From Actinobacteria bacterium OV450 (GTDB lineage: Bacteria > Actinomycetota > Actinomycetes > Streptomycetales > Streptomycetaceae), in contig LJCW01000350.1 of assembly GCA_001298555.1 (NCBI GenBank), forward strand, positions 1 to 44,933: DNA of 44,933 nt, in the 5' to 3' direction. Made by a program: the position numbers and the translations under genes. Every line of letters starts with the position of its first letter. Position 1 is the first letter of the stretch. Positions 16,223 through 24,213 of this stretch are shown in pieces. Below the pieces are notes generated by a model, which had not been told where the DNA came from, did no database searches, and worked only from the letters and a program-made list of their open reading frames with translations.

Positions 16223-17434
16223 ATGCCCGTATGGGACGACCTGGTGGGCCAGGAGCGGGTGCAGGCGCAGCTCGCCGCGGCCGCCCGGGACGCCGACGCC
16301 CTGGTCACCGCCGTCGAGGCCGGCTCGCCGCCGCCCGCCGCGTCCAAGATGACGCACGCCTGGCTGTTCACCGGACCGCCCGGCTCGGGACGGGCCACCG
16401 CAGCCCGTGCCTTCGCGGCCGCCCTGCAGTGCACCAGCCCCGACCGCGCCCTGGGGGGCGAGCCGGGCTGCGGGTTCTGCGACGGCTGCCACACCACCGT
16501 GGTCGGCACGCACGCCGATGTGGAGTTCGTCCGTACGGACCTGCTGTCCATCGGCGTGAAGGAGACCCGCGACCTGGTCCGCCGGGCGCAGCTCTCCCCG
16601 GCCGTGGGCCGCTGGCAGGTCATCGTCCTGGAGGACGCCGACCGGATGACCGAGGGCGCGGGCAACGTGCTCCTCAAGGCCGTGGAGGAGCCCGCCCCGC
16701 GGACCGTGTGGCTGCTGTGCGCGCCCTCGCTGGAGGACGTGCTGCCCACCATCCGCTCCCGCTGCCGCCACCTGAGCCTGCGCACCCCGCCGGTCGACGC
16801 CGTCGCCGACGTGCTGGTCCGGCGCGACGGCATCGAGCCCGCCGTCGCCGCGGCCGCCGCGCGCGCGACCCAGGGCCACATCGGCCGGGCCCGCCGGCTC
16901 GCACAGGACGAGTCCGCCCGGGCCCGGCGTGCCGCCGTGCTGAAGCTCCCGCTCCGGATCGACGACGTGGGTGGCTGCCTCAAAGCCGCCCAGGAGCTGG
17001 TCGACACCGCCGCCGAGGACGCCAAGCAGGTCGCGGAGGAGGTCGACGCGAAGGAGACCGAGGACCTGCGGGCCGCGCTCGGTGCCGGGGCCGGAACCGG
17101 CGGCCGGATGCCGCGCGGCACGGCGGGCGTGATGAAGGAACTCGAAGACCGGCAGAAGCGCCGCCGCACCCGCACCCAGCGCGACACCCTCGACCTGGCG
17201 CTGACCGACCTCACCGGCTTCTACCGGGACGTGCTGGCGCTCCAGCTGGGCTCCTCGCTGGCGATCGCGAACGAGGAGATACGGGCCGACCTCGACCGGA
17301 TCGCCCGTGCGTCCGGACCGGAGCGCACCCTGCGCCGGATCGAAGCGATCATCGCCTGCCGAGAGGCCCTGGACCGCAACGTGGCCCCGCTCCTCGCGGT
17401 CGAGGCGATGACGATGGCGCTGCGCGCGGGCTGA
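16223..17434 (+). CDS. holB: DNA polymerase III delta' subunit
   Basis: A 403-residue clamp-loader subunit with the AAA+ fold. VWDDLVGQERVQAQL is the usual N-terminal motif, the degenerate P-loop is TGPPGSGRAT (Arg in place of Lys, as expected for a non-hydrolysing delta'), and a four-cysteine zinc module runs through CTSPDR to CGFCDGCH (about residues 70-92). SRC at SRCRHLSL is the trans-acting arginine-finger motif. ATG at 16223 was preferred, giving MPVWDDLVGQ; an in-frame GTG lies nine bases upstream at 16214. It follows the tmk fusion by about 120 bp, the usual actinobacterial order. Confidence 0.93.
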   Translation: MPVWDDLVGQERVQAQLAAAARDADALVTAVEAGSPPPAASKMTHAWLFTGPPGSGRATAARAFAAALQCTSPDRALGGEPGCGFCDGCHTTVVGTHADVEFVRTDLLSIGVKETRDLVRRAQLSPAVGRWQVIVLEDADRMTEGAGNVLLKAVEEPAPRTVWLLCAPSLEDVLPTIRSRCRHLSLRTPPVDAVADVLVRRDGIEPAVAAAAARATQGHIGRARRLAQDESARARRAAVLKLPLRIDDVGGCLKAAQELVDTAAEDAKQVAEEVDAKETEDLRAALGAGAGTGGRMPRGTAGVMKELEDRQKRRRTRTQRDTLDLALTDLTGFYRDVLALQLGSSLAIANEEIRADLDRIARASGPERTLRRIEAIIACREALDRNVAPLLAVEAMTMALRAG

Positions 17435-17580
17435 CCGCCGTACGTTGACCGCTTCATCCGTATGAGCGATCCGGCGGGCTCGTGCCGGGTGCGACGGGTC
17501 CCGGGCGGGCCGTGGTGCGCCCGCGGGCCGGGGACGGCGGACCGGCTTCCGCCCGCCCGGCCGGGGCGCCGGGCAGGACG

Positions 17581-17592
17581 TAGGCTCCGAGG
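17581..17592 (+). promoter_or_regulatory. -10 box TAGGCT for a leaderless peptidase transcript
   Basis: TAGGCT (17581-17586) is separated by six bases from ATG at 17593. This repeats the arrangement before the tmk fusion and predicts a transcript with no, or almost no, 5' leader. Confidence 0.55.
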
Positions 17593-19161
17593 ATGGACAC
17601 CAGTCGCCTGCTGCGTACCACCGCAACCGTGATCGCAGCCGCCGGGCTGCTGCTCTCCGGGTGCACCTCGGCCGGGTCGGGGGGACCCCGGGCGGCCGCC
17701 TCCTCGGCCCGGGGCACCGCACCGTCGGCCGCCCCGACCGCGGTCCCGACGGCGCTGCGCCCCTACTACGAGCAGAAGCTGAGCTGGCGCGACTGCGGCG
17801 TCCCCGGGTTCCAGTGCGCCACGATGAAGGTGCCGCTGGACTACGCGCACCCCGAGGCGGGCCAGGACGTCGACATCGCCGTGGCCCGCCGCCAGGCCAC
17901 GGGCCCCGGCAAGCGGCTGGGCTCGCTGGTGGTCAACCCGGGCGGGCCGGGCGGCTCCGGCATCGGATACCTCCAGGCGTACGCGGGCATCGGTTACCCG
18001 GAGGCCGTCCGCACCCAGTACGACATGGTCTCCTTCGACCCGCGCGGGGTGGCCCGCAGCAGCCCGGTGCAGTGCCTGACCGGCCCGGAGATGGACAAGT
18101 TCACACAGGTGGACCAGACGCCGGACAACGCGGCGGAGCAGGCCGCGCTGGTGGCGGCGTTCAAGGAGTTCGCCGCCGGCTGCCAGGCCCGCTCGCCGCG
18201 GATCCTGCCGCACGTCTCCACCGTGGAGGCCGCCCGCGACATGGACGTGCTCCGTGCCGTGCTGGGCGACGAGAAGCTGACGTACGTCGGGGCCTCCTAC
18301 GGCACCCTCCTCGGGGCGACGTACGCGGACCTCTTCCCCGGCCGGGTCGGCCGGCTCGTCCTGGACGGCGCCATGGACCCCGCCCGCCCGGCGCTCGAAA
18401 TGAACCGGGACCAGACCGGCGGCTTCGAGACGGCCCTGCGCTCCTTCGCGAGGGACTGCGCGAAGCAGCCCGACTGCCCGCTCGGCAAGGGCAGCCCGGA
18501 GGCGATCGCGGACCGGCTCCAGGACTTCTTCCGCAAGGTCGACGCCCAGCCGGTGCCCAGCGGCGACCCGGACCGCCCGCTCGGCGAGTCCCTGGCCACG
18601 ACCGGGGTGATCGCGGCGCTGTACGACGAGAGCGCCTGGCCGCAGCTGCGCGAGGCGCTGGCCTCGGCGATGAACGGCGACGGGTCCGGCCTCCTCGGCC
18701 TCGCCGACAGCTACTACGAGCGCGAGCCGGACGGGAAGTACGCGAACCTGATGTTCGCGAACGCCGCCGTGAACTGCCTGGACCAGCCGCCGGCCTTCGG
18801 GGGCCCACAGGCGGTCGAGGCGGCCCTGCCCTCCTTCGAGAAGGCCTCGCCGGTGTTCGGCGCGGGCCTGGCCTGGGCCTCGTTGAACTGCGCGTACTGG
18901 CCGGTGAAGGCCACGGGGGCGGCGGGCGCGCTGGCGGCGAAGGGCGCCCCGCCGATCGTGGTGGTCGGCACGATCCGGGACCCGGCGACCCCGTACAAGT
19001 GGGCCCAGGCGCTGGCGAAGCAGCTCGACTCCGGCGTCCTGCTCACGTACGACGGCGACGGGCACACGGCGTACGGCCGCGGCAGCACCTGCATCGACAC
19101 GGCGATCAACACGTACCTGCTGGAGGGGACGCCGCCGAAGGACGGCAAGAAGTGCGCCTGA
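17593..19161 (+). CDS. Secreted lipoprotein alpha/beta-hydrolase, tripeptidyl-aminopeptidase (TAP/Slp) type
   Basis: A 522-residue protein with a lipoprotein signal (AAGLLLSGC, cysteine about residue 24) and an Ala/Ser/Pro linker. The alpha/beta-hydrolase core has the oxyanion segment NPGGPGGSG, nucleophile elbow GASYGT (Ser about 235), acid in GTIRDPATP and His in GDGHTAYG. The C-terminal TAP-like domain covers about 400-500. These mycelium-associated enzymes release tripeptides from protein N termini outside the cell. The gene follows holB by 159 bp and precedes tRNA-Thr, the normal streptomycete neighbourhood. Confidence 0.93.
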   Translation: MDTSRLLRTTATVIAAAGLLLSGCTSAGSGGPRAAASSARGTAPSAAPTAVPTALRPYYEQKLSWRDCGVPGFQCATMKVPLDYAHPEAGQDVDIAVARRQATGPGKRLGSLVVNPGGPGGSGIGYLQAYAGIGYPEAVRTQYDMVSFDPRGVARSSPVQCLTGPEMDKFTQVDQTPDNAAEQAALVAAFKEFAAGCQARSPRILPHVSTVEAARDMDVLRAVLGDEKLTYVGASYGTLLGATYADLFPGRVGRLVLDGAMDPARPALEMNRDQTGGFETALRSFARDCAKQPDCPLGKGSPEAIADRLQDFFRKVDAQPVPSGDPDRPLGESLATTGVIAALYDESAWPQLREALASAMNGDGSGLLGLADSYYEREPDGKYANLMFANAAVNCLDQPPAFGGPQAVEAALPSFEKASPVFGAGLAWASLNCAYWPVKATGAAGALAAKGAPPIVVVGTIRDPATPYKWAQALAKQLDSGVLLTYDGDGHTAYGRGSTCIDTAINTYLLEGTPPKDGKKCA

Positions 19162-19278
19162 CGGCCGCCGCCGCCGACCTCGGACGACGTGGTTCGGGGC
19201 ACCCCGTTCGAGCCTGTAGACTTGGCGCCGCTGCTGATGAGAGCTCCTCTCCGAGGGAACACTTGTCTGCCCAGCGGT

Positions 19279-19352
19279 GCCGCCTTAGCTCAGTTGGCCA
19301 GAGCAACGCACTCGTAATGCGTAGGTCTCGGGTTCGAATCCCGAAGGCGGCT
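19279..19352 (+). tRNA. tRNA-Thr(CGU)
   Basis: A 74-nt cloverleaf. The acceptor stem GCCGCCT pairs with AGGCGGC (19279-19285 and 19345-19351) with discriminator T. The anticodon stem is ACGCA/TGCGT, loop CTCGTAA, anticodon CGT at 19313-19315, and the T arm is CGGGTTCGAATCCCG. No CCA is encoded, as usual in Streptomyces. A TAGACT hexamer about 58 bases upstream may be its -10 box. The RiPP cluster starts directly after its terminator. Confidence 0.97.
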
Positions 19353-19358
19353 CTGTAG

Positions 19359-19400
19359 AAGCCCCAGGACTCACTCGCCGTGACCTGGGGCTTTTGCTTT
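19359..19400 (+). terminator. Intrinsic terminator of tRNA-Thr
   Basis: AAGCCCCAGG (19359-19368) pairs with CCTGGGGCTT (19384-19393), followed by TTGCTTTT. It marks the left limit of the accessory region. Confidence 0.92.
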
Positions 19401-19476
19401 TCCATGCCCGGGCGCCGCGCGCCCGCCCGGCCCCCCGGCCCCTCGGCCGCCCGCCCGGCCCCCCGAAGTGGGTTCC

Positions 19477-19530
19477 ATTCTTCTTCTTCCGCGCTTTGCT
19501 TGGAGCCGGCCCGGAGGCTTGTTAGAAATA
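19477..19530 (+). promoter_or_regulatory. Shared promoter box, copy 1 (precursor A)
   Basis: A TTC-rich start, CTTCCGCGCTTTGCTTGG and a -35-like TTGGAG (19500-19505) are followed after 17 bp by TAGAAA (19523-19528). The same box occurs at three other places in the cluster. This copy has one extra TTC unit. About 190 nt of untranslated leader would precede the precursor. Apart from this box, 19401-19726 shows nothing I can interpret. Confidence 0.8.
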
Positions 19531-19726
19531 CTTCAGATCACTGGCCGGAACCTCCTGCAGCTGACGGAACGGCGTTATCCGATTCCCGATTCTGCCTGCG
19601 CGGGTTCGTGGAAGGATGCGGGCGCGGGGGAGTGGCGTCCCTTTTCGGGATGCTGTTTTCCGTGACCGTTCCAGTGATTCCCGGCGGCTCGTCCAAGGCG
19701 CGCCGTATTTCCATCAAGGAGGAATC

Positions 19727-19879
19727 GTGGAGAACAACACCATCTCCGAGCTCGGTCAGAACATCGTCGAGGAGGTCACCATCGAGGACCTCACCGAGGT
19801 CAGCGGTGCGGGCACCCTCGGCACGGCGAGCACCGCCGGCTGCCCCGCGAGCAGCGCCGGTACCTTCGGCTCCCACTGA
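19727..19879 (+). CDS. RiPP precursor peptide A
   Basis: A 50-residue precursor with GTG start at 19727 and ribosome site AAGGAGG at 19716-19722. The leader MENNTISELGQNIVEE leads into the conserved block VTIEDLTEVSGAG. The predicted core of about 21 residues after GAG begins TLGTASTAGCP and ends TFGSH; it holds Thr, Ser and one Cys but no charged residue before the final His. Cys could become thiazole, and Ser/Thr could become oxazoles or dehydro-residues by the LanB/YcaO enzymes of the operon. GAG before the core fits cleavage by the C39 peptidase-exporter. Own promoter and own terminator. A near relative of peptides B and C. Confidence 0.9.
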   Translation: MENNTISELGQNIVEEVTIEDLTEVSGAGTLGTASTAGCPASSAGTFGSH

Positions 19880-19891
19880 CCGGAGCCTCAC

Positions 19892-19919
19892 GGTGCCGGC
19901 GGCCACGGCCGCCGGCACC
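19892..19919 (+). terminator. Hairpin terminator of precursor A
   Basis: A perfect 13-bp stem GGTGCCGGCGGCC / GGCCGCCGGCACC with only AC between the arms begins 12 bases after the stop codon. There is no T tract. Confidence 0.78.
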
Positions 19920-20057
19920 ACCCTCCTCGCGGCTCCGGCCGAGGGGCGGCCGTCCTCGCCGCGCCGCACCGTTTTGCACCTGCCCGGTCATTCCGTCGGA
20001 TGGCCGGGAATTTTGCGTTGGAATTCTGCACGCGAGTGCGCGCGAGTGCGCGCGAAT

Positions 20058-20110
20058 ATTCTTCTTCCGCGCTTGGCTTGGGGCCGTTCGTAAGGGCCTG
20101 CTAAAAATAA
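20058..20110 (+). promoter_or_regulatory. Shared promoter box, copy 2 (precursor B)
   Basis: ATTCTTCTTCCGCG runs into CTTGGCTTGGGG; TTGGGG (20078-20083) as -35 is followed after 18 bp by TAAAAA (20102-20107). The leader to the precursor start would be about 145 nt. The rest of 19920-20257 has no gene that I can recognise. Confidence 0.8.
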
Positions 20111-20257
20111 TGATGACAGCCCGGGCCGATCTTCCGCTCGATGGAGGCGCACTTCAGTGCGGAATTGGGGCCTTTCCTGTCCGGCTGCGGGCATTACGTG
20201 GCCGCCCAGGGCGGACTAATCCGTCCGCCCGTGTCACTTCGTCAAGGAGAAAAGGTC

Positions 20258-20407
20258 ATGGAGAACAACTTCGCCGTGGAGAACATCCAGGACGCCGTCG
20301 AGGACGTCACCATCGAGGACCTCGGCGAGGTCAGCGGTGCGGGCTGCCTCGGCACCGCCGGCACCGCCGGCTGCCCGGCCACCATCGGCACCGCCGGCTG
20401 CTGGTAA
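20258..20407 (+). CDS. RiPP precursor peptide B
   Basis: A 49-residue precursor, ATG at 20258 after AAGGAGAAAAGGTC. The leader MENNFAVENIQDAVED precedes VTIEDLGEVSGAG, then the core CLGTAGTAGCPATIGTAGCW. The core has three Cys and four Thr but no Ser, and repeats the unit GTAG. Without Ser it cannot supply two dehydroalanines, so a pyridine-type thiopeptide macrocycle is excluded for this peptide. Thiazoles from Cys and methyloxazoles or dehydrobutyrines from Thr are possible. The conserved AGCP motif is shared with A and C. It is convergent with the response regulator gene. Confidence 0.9.
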   Translation: MENNFAVENIQDAVEDVTIEDLGEVSGAGCLGTAGTAGCPATIGTAGCW

Positions 20408-20460
20408 ACACCGGTAGACCCGCGCGCGTGAGGCCGGCGGTCACCGCCGCCCGCCTCGGC

Positions 20461-20506
20461 GCACGGCCGTAACCCCCGCCACACCCCCCGGCGGGTGGTG
20501 CCGTGC
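20461..20506. terminator. Bidirectional hairpin between precursor B and the response regulator
   Basis: Outer arms GCACGGC / GCCGTGC (20461-20467 and 20500-20506) enclose an inner stem ACCCCCGCC / GGCGGGtGGT. Placed between two convergent genes, it can stop transcription from both sides. Confidence 0.65.
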
Positions 20507-20553
20507 GGCCAACCCAGGGCCGGATGGCCGTGGCCGATCACCAAGGTGATCCG

Positions 20554-21159
20554 CTACAGCCATCCGGCCTGAGTCGCGATACGGATCGCGTGGAGCTTGT
20601 TGGACGCGCCGAGCTTCTGGATCGCCGCCGAGATGTAGTTGCGGACCGTCCCCTCGCTGAGCGAGAGCTCCCCGGCGATCCGGTGCAGCGGCCGGCCGTC
20701 CTCCGCGAGCCTGAGGACCTCCAGCTCCCGCCTGCTCAGCGGGCTCTCCCCGACGGAGATCGCGTCGGCGGCCAGCACCGGGTCGATGTACCGCCCGCCG
20801 TCCCGGACTTCCCTCACGATCTGCGCGAGCCGGTCGCCCGCGACCTCCTTGGTCAGGAACCCGCGGACGCCGGCGTGCACCGCACGCCGCAGGTAGCCGG
20901 GGCGGCCGTGGCTGGTCAGCACGATGACCGCGCATTCCGGCCGGTCGCGCCGGAGCCGCTCGGCGGCGGTGAGCCCGTCGGTGCCGGGCATGTCGATGTC
21001 GAGGATCGCCACGTCGCACCGGTGCCCGGAGGCGAGCGCCACGACCTCGTCGCCGGTCCCGGTCTGCGCGACGACCTCTATGTCGTCCTCCAGCGAGAGC
21101 AGGACCGCCAGCGCCTCGCGGATGAGCCGTTCGTCCTCGGCTATGAGAACCCTGATCAT
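20554..21159 (-). CDS. LuxR-type response regulator
   Basis: A 201-residue NarL/LuxR-family regulator. The receiver domain carries the acidic pair in AEDERL, phospho-acceptor Asp54 (AILDIDMPG), Thr in VLTSHG and Lys in TKEV. The C-terminal helix-turn-helix is SPLSRRELEVLRLAEDG through GELSLSEGTVRNYISAAIQKLG. Its ATG overlaps the kinase stop codon (ATGA), so the two are translationally coupled. Together with the upstream ABC genes it forms a sensing/export module. A likely target is the palindrome at 24198-24213; control of the shared promoter box is possible but not shown by sequence. Confidence 0.93.
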   Translation of the reverse strand: MIRVLIAEDERLIREALAVLLSLEDDIEVVAQTGTGDEVVALASGHRCDVAILDIDMPGTDGLTAAERLRRDRPECAVIVLTSHGRPGYLRRAVHAGVRGFLTKEVAGDRLAQIVREVRDGGRYIDPVLAADAISVGESPLSRRELEVLRLAEDGRPLHRIAGELSLSEGTVRNYISAAIQKLGASNKLHAIRIATQAGWL

Positions 21160-22391
21160 GGGGATGTCTCCCTGGTCGTTTCGCTGTTCGGCGGATCCCG
21201 CGGGACGGTGGCCTGCAGGCGGAAGGTGCGGCCGGGGCCCGGGCCGGAGGCGAGCCGGCCGTCCAGGGCCGCCAGCCGCTCGGAGAGGCCGACCAGGCCG
21301 TGACCGCCGCGCCGCTGCCGTCCCTCCGCCTGCTGCTGTGCACCGTCGTTGAGTATCTCCAGGAGCACGGTGTCCCCGCTGATGCGGACCTTGATCCGGC
21401 ACCAGGTCGCCCGGCTGTGCCGCAGGACGTTCGTGGCGCCCTCCCTGACGACCCAGCCGAGGACGTCCTGGACCGCGGTCGGAAGCTGCTGCGGTATCGC
21501 GTCGGCCTCGCACGCCACCCCGGCGGTCTCCAGCACGGAGCGGATCCCGTCGATCTCGGCCGACAGCGACGGCTGCCGGTAACCCCGTACGAGCGTACGG
21601 ACATCGGTGATGGCGCTGCGGGCGATGTCCACCACGGCTTCCATCTCGTCCCGGGCCCGCTCGGGCCGCCGCGGAGCCAGCCGGACCGCCACCTCGCTCT
21701 TGAGCGCGATGACGGACAGGGTGTGGCCGAGCACGTCGTGGAGGTCGCGGGAGAACCGCAGCCGCTCCTGCACCACCGCCATCCTGGCCAGTTCCGCCCG
21801 GGCCCGGTGGACTTCGCTGATGAGCGCGCCCAGCCGCCCGAGGGCGAACACCACGAGTGCGGTGATGCCGGCCCGGACGGTCACCTCCACCGCCCCGGAG
21901 CCGCTCAGGCCGAGCATCAGGCCGGCCAGGGCCTCGCCGGCGAGGGCGAGTGCCGTGACCGTGACGGCAGGCCACGGCGCGAGCGACAGCAGAGCCGCTC
22001 CGCCGAAGAACGCGGGCAGCGCCATCCAGTACGGACCGCAGGTGAAGCAGACGCCGAAGCCCACGATCCCGCACACGGCCAGGTCGGCGGTACGCACGTT
22101 CCCGCCGGGCCCGTACCGGATGCTTTCCCGCACGATGCGGATGAACGTCGCCCCGAACGCGAGGACACCCACGACGGCGGCCAGCACGTACGGCACGCCC
22201 GGCCGCGAGGAGCCCCAGTAGAACGCCGGCTCGGCGACGTAGAACAGGAACAGCCCGATGATGAGGACTCCGACGGCGCGCGGCACGGACTCCGATGACT
22301 GCCCCAGCACGCGTCTTCGTCTCCCCCATGTCACGGTCCGGGCCGAACCCCCGCCCGTGGCAGCGCCCTTGGCCGGTGCCCGCAGAGTCAC
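21156..22391 (-). CDS. Sensor histidine kinase, DesK/NarL type
   Basis: A 411-residue kinase with about five to six membrane helices (residues 38-190) and little extracytoplasmic sequence, suggesting it senses a signal within the membrane or from the neighbouring ABC transporter. The HisKA_3 motif is RFSRDLHDVLGHTLSV with phospho-His at about 218. The ATPase domain has VVREGATNVLRHS (N box) and GGHGLVGLSERLAALDG (G box). The GTG start at 22391 overlaps the permease stop (GTGA). Confidence 0.92.
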   Translation of the reverse strand: MTLRAPAKGAATGGGSARTVTWGRRRRVLGQSSESVPRAVGVLIIGLFLFYVAEPAFYWGSSRPGVPYVLAAVVGVLAFGATFIRIVRESIRYGPGGNVRTADLAVCGIVGFGVCFTCGPYWMALPAFFGGAALLSLAPWPAVTVTALALAGEALAGLMLGLSGSGAVEVTVRAGITALVVFALGRLGALISEVHRARAELARMAVVQERLRFSRDLHDVLGHTLSVIALKSEVAVRLAPRRPERARDEMEAVVDIARSAITDVRTLVRGYRQPSLSAEIDGIRSVLETAGVACEADAIPQQLPTAVQDVLGWVVREGATNVLRHSRATWCRIKVRISGDTVLLEILNDGAQQQAEGRQRRGGHGLVGLSERLAALDGRLASGPGPGRTFRLQATVPRDPPNSETTRETSP

Positions 22392-23203
22392 CCGGCGTGC
22401 CGGGGGTCCCAGCGGAAGTACTTCTGGGCGAGGGCGAGTCCGATCGCGGTCCAGGCGCACATGATACCGACCTGGGTCGAGCAGGCCTGGAAGGCGTCGA
22501 GGAATCCGATGTGGTCCGGAACTGCCGGGCCCGCCGAATCCGTCGCGAAGTCACGGCCGAAATAGGCGGTTCGCAGAATTTCCACGACCGGGGTGAGCGG
22601 CAGGTACTCGGCCGGGGTCCGCAGGATTTCCGGGAGTGCGGACAGCGGCATGGTGACGCCGGATCCCAGCATCATCAGCATCATGAAGGGGGTGACGATC
22701 CAGGTGGACACCTCCGCATTGGGAAGGAGTCCCGAGACGCCGATGGCGACCATCGCGAACATGGCGGCGCCCAGCACGACGGCGATCAGGAACAGCGGGA
22801 CGTTCTCCGGTCCGGAAGAACCCATGAGGGCGCATCCGGCGGCTATCAGGACGACGACTTCCGCAAGGCTCACGACGCTGCCGCTGAGCGCCTCCCCGGC
22901 GAAGATGGAGGTGTCCGGGAGGGCGGTGCCCCGCAACCGCTTGTAGATCAGGGCGTCACGCCGGGACGCGGCCGAATTGATCAGGTTGTAGACGATCCAG
23001 AGCAGGACGAAGCCGATGAAGCCGACCAGCGCGTACTGCCCGGCGTCGATGCCGGCGATCAGCTTCTTGCCGTGCATGCTCATCGGGTAGGCGATGCCCA
23101 GTCCGAGCGGCACGATCACCGCGGTCAACGCGAAGCCGAACTGTTTCCAGTAGACCCGCTGGGACAGCCGGAACTGCGCGAAGGTGTACCGGAACCACAT
23201 CAC
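22388..23203 (-). CDS. ABC-2 type transporter permease
   Basis: A 271-residue protein with six hydrophobic segments and the ABC-2 layout, including the GSGVTMPLSALPEILR segment before the last periplasmic loop. It pairs with the ATPase immediately upstream. Start GTG at 23203 overlaps the ATPase stop codon; ATG at 23200 follows directly and is an alternative. Role inferred from context: export of, or immunity to, the cluster product or another membrane-active compound. Confidence 0.9.
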   Translation of the reverse strand: MMWFRYTFAQFRLSQRVYWKQFGFALTAVIVPLGLGIAYPMSMHGKKLIAGIDAGQYALVGFIGFVLLWIVYNLINSAASRRDALIYKRLRGTALPDTSIFAGEALSGSVVSLAEVVVLIAAGCALMGSSGPENVPLFLIAVVLGAAMFAMVAIGVSGLLPNAEVSTWIVTPFMMLMMLGSGVTMPLSALPEILRTPAEYLPLTPVVEILRTAYFGRDFATDSAGPAVPDHIGFLDAFQACSTQVGIMCAWTAIGLALAQKYFRWDPRHAG

Positions 23204-24117
23204 GGGGCTTTCCTACCGTTCTCGGCGACATCGAGGAAGACATCCTCCAAGGAGGCGCTGCGCACCTCGAGTTCACGCAGCGAGGCGTCGGCGCCGTCCG
23301 CCCAGTGCAGCAGCGCCCTCAGCACGTCCTGGGGATCGCGGGCCAGGAGCACCGTCCGTCCGGACTCCTCCTGCACCTCGGTGCCGCCCAGGACCGGGAG
23401 GTCGGCGGCGCGGAGCCCGGCCGGCAGCCGGAAGGAGATCCGTGCGGCGAACTGCTGCACCATCTCCCCGAGCGTGCCCGACCTGACGATCCGGCCGTGG
23501 TCCATGATCGCCACGCGGTCGGCGAGGAACTCCGCCTCCTCCATGTAGTGCGTGGTGAGCAGCACGGTCATGCCCTCGCCCACCAGGCCCTTGATGAGCT
23601 TCCAGGTGTCGCGGCGGGCTTCGGGGTCCAGGCCGGTGGTGGGTTCGTCGAGGAAGAGGACCTCCGGCCGGCCGAGCAGCGCCAGGGCGAGGTCGAGCCG
23701 TCGCTTCTCGCCGCCCGACATCCGGCCCACCGGGGTGTTGGCCCGGTCCTCCAGCCCGACCATCGCCAGGGCCTCGGTGCGCGACCGTGCCCTCACCATG
23801 AACCGGCGCCAGGCGTCGACGGTCTGGGCGGCGGTCAGTTCCTGGAAGAACCCCGCCTCCTGGAGCATGATGCCGACCCGGTGCGCGATCTTGCGACGGT
23901 GGGCATGGGGGTCGACGCCCAGGACGCGGGCGGTTCCCCGGGTGGCGGGCCGGAACCCCTCCAGGACGTCCATCGTGGTGGTTTTTCCGGCACCGTTCGT
24001 CCCGAGCAGCGCGAATACCTCTCCGGGCTGCACGTCGAACGATATTCCGCGAACCGCGGCGAATTCCCCGTATTGTTGATGGAGGTCCGATACCTCGATC
24101 ACTGGCTGTTCAGGCAT
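23200..24117 (-). CDS. ABC transporter ATP-binding protein, DrrA/CcmA type
   Basis: A 305-residue ATPase. Walker A GTNGAGKTT, Q-loop in GIMLQEAGFF, signature MSGGEKRRLDLA, Walker B VLFLDEPTTGLDPEA and H-loop TTHYMEEAE. The C-terminal extension of about 80 residues is typical of drug-export ATPases. It is the first gene of a four-gene unit (ATPase, permease, kinase, regulator) joined by 4-bp overlaps, starting 92 bp after the elimination gene. The first codons use less GC-rich triplets than the neighbours. Confidence 0.94.
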   Translation of the reverse strand: MPEQPVIEVSDLHQQYGEFAAVRGISFDVQPGEVFALLGTNGAGKTTTMDVLEGFRPATRGTARVLGVDPHAHRRKIAHRVGIMLQEAGFFQELTAAQTVDAWRRFMVRARSRTEALAMVGLEDRANTPVGRMSGGEKRRLDLALALLGRPEVLFLDEPTTGLDPEARRDTWKLIKGLVGEGMTVLLTTHYMEEAEFLADRVAIMDHGRIVRSGTLGEMVQQFAARISFRLPAGLRAADLPVLGGTEVQEESGRTVLLARDPQDVLRALLHWADGADASLRELEVRSASLEDVFLDVAENGRKAP

Positions 24118-24197
24118 GATCCGATGCTATCGGTGCGGTGTGGTTCCCGGCAGAGACCGCTGTCACCACTTTCCCGTGCAGTTCGCGGAACACCCCT

Positions 24198-24213
24198 CAT
24201 GACAACTGTCATG
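24198..24213. promoter_or_regulatory. Perfect palindromic operator upstream of the ABC/two-component unit
   Basis: CATGACA AC TGTCATG has 7-bp perfect arms and a 2-bp spacer. It lies about 80 bp upstream of the ATPase ATG and overlaps the stop codon (24209-24211) of the elimination gene. Compact palindromes of this kind are typical for dimeric LuxR-type response regulators, so autoregulation by the adjacent regulator is the likely role. Confidence 0.68.
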
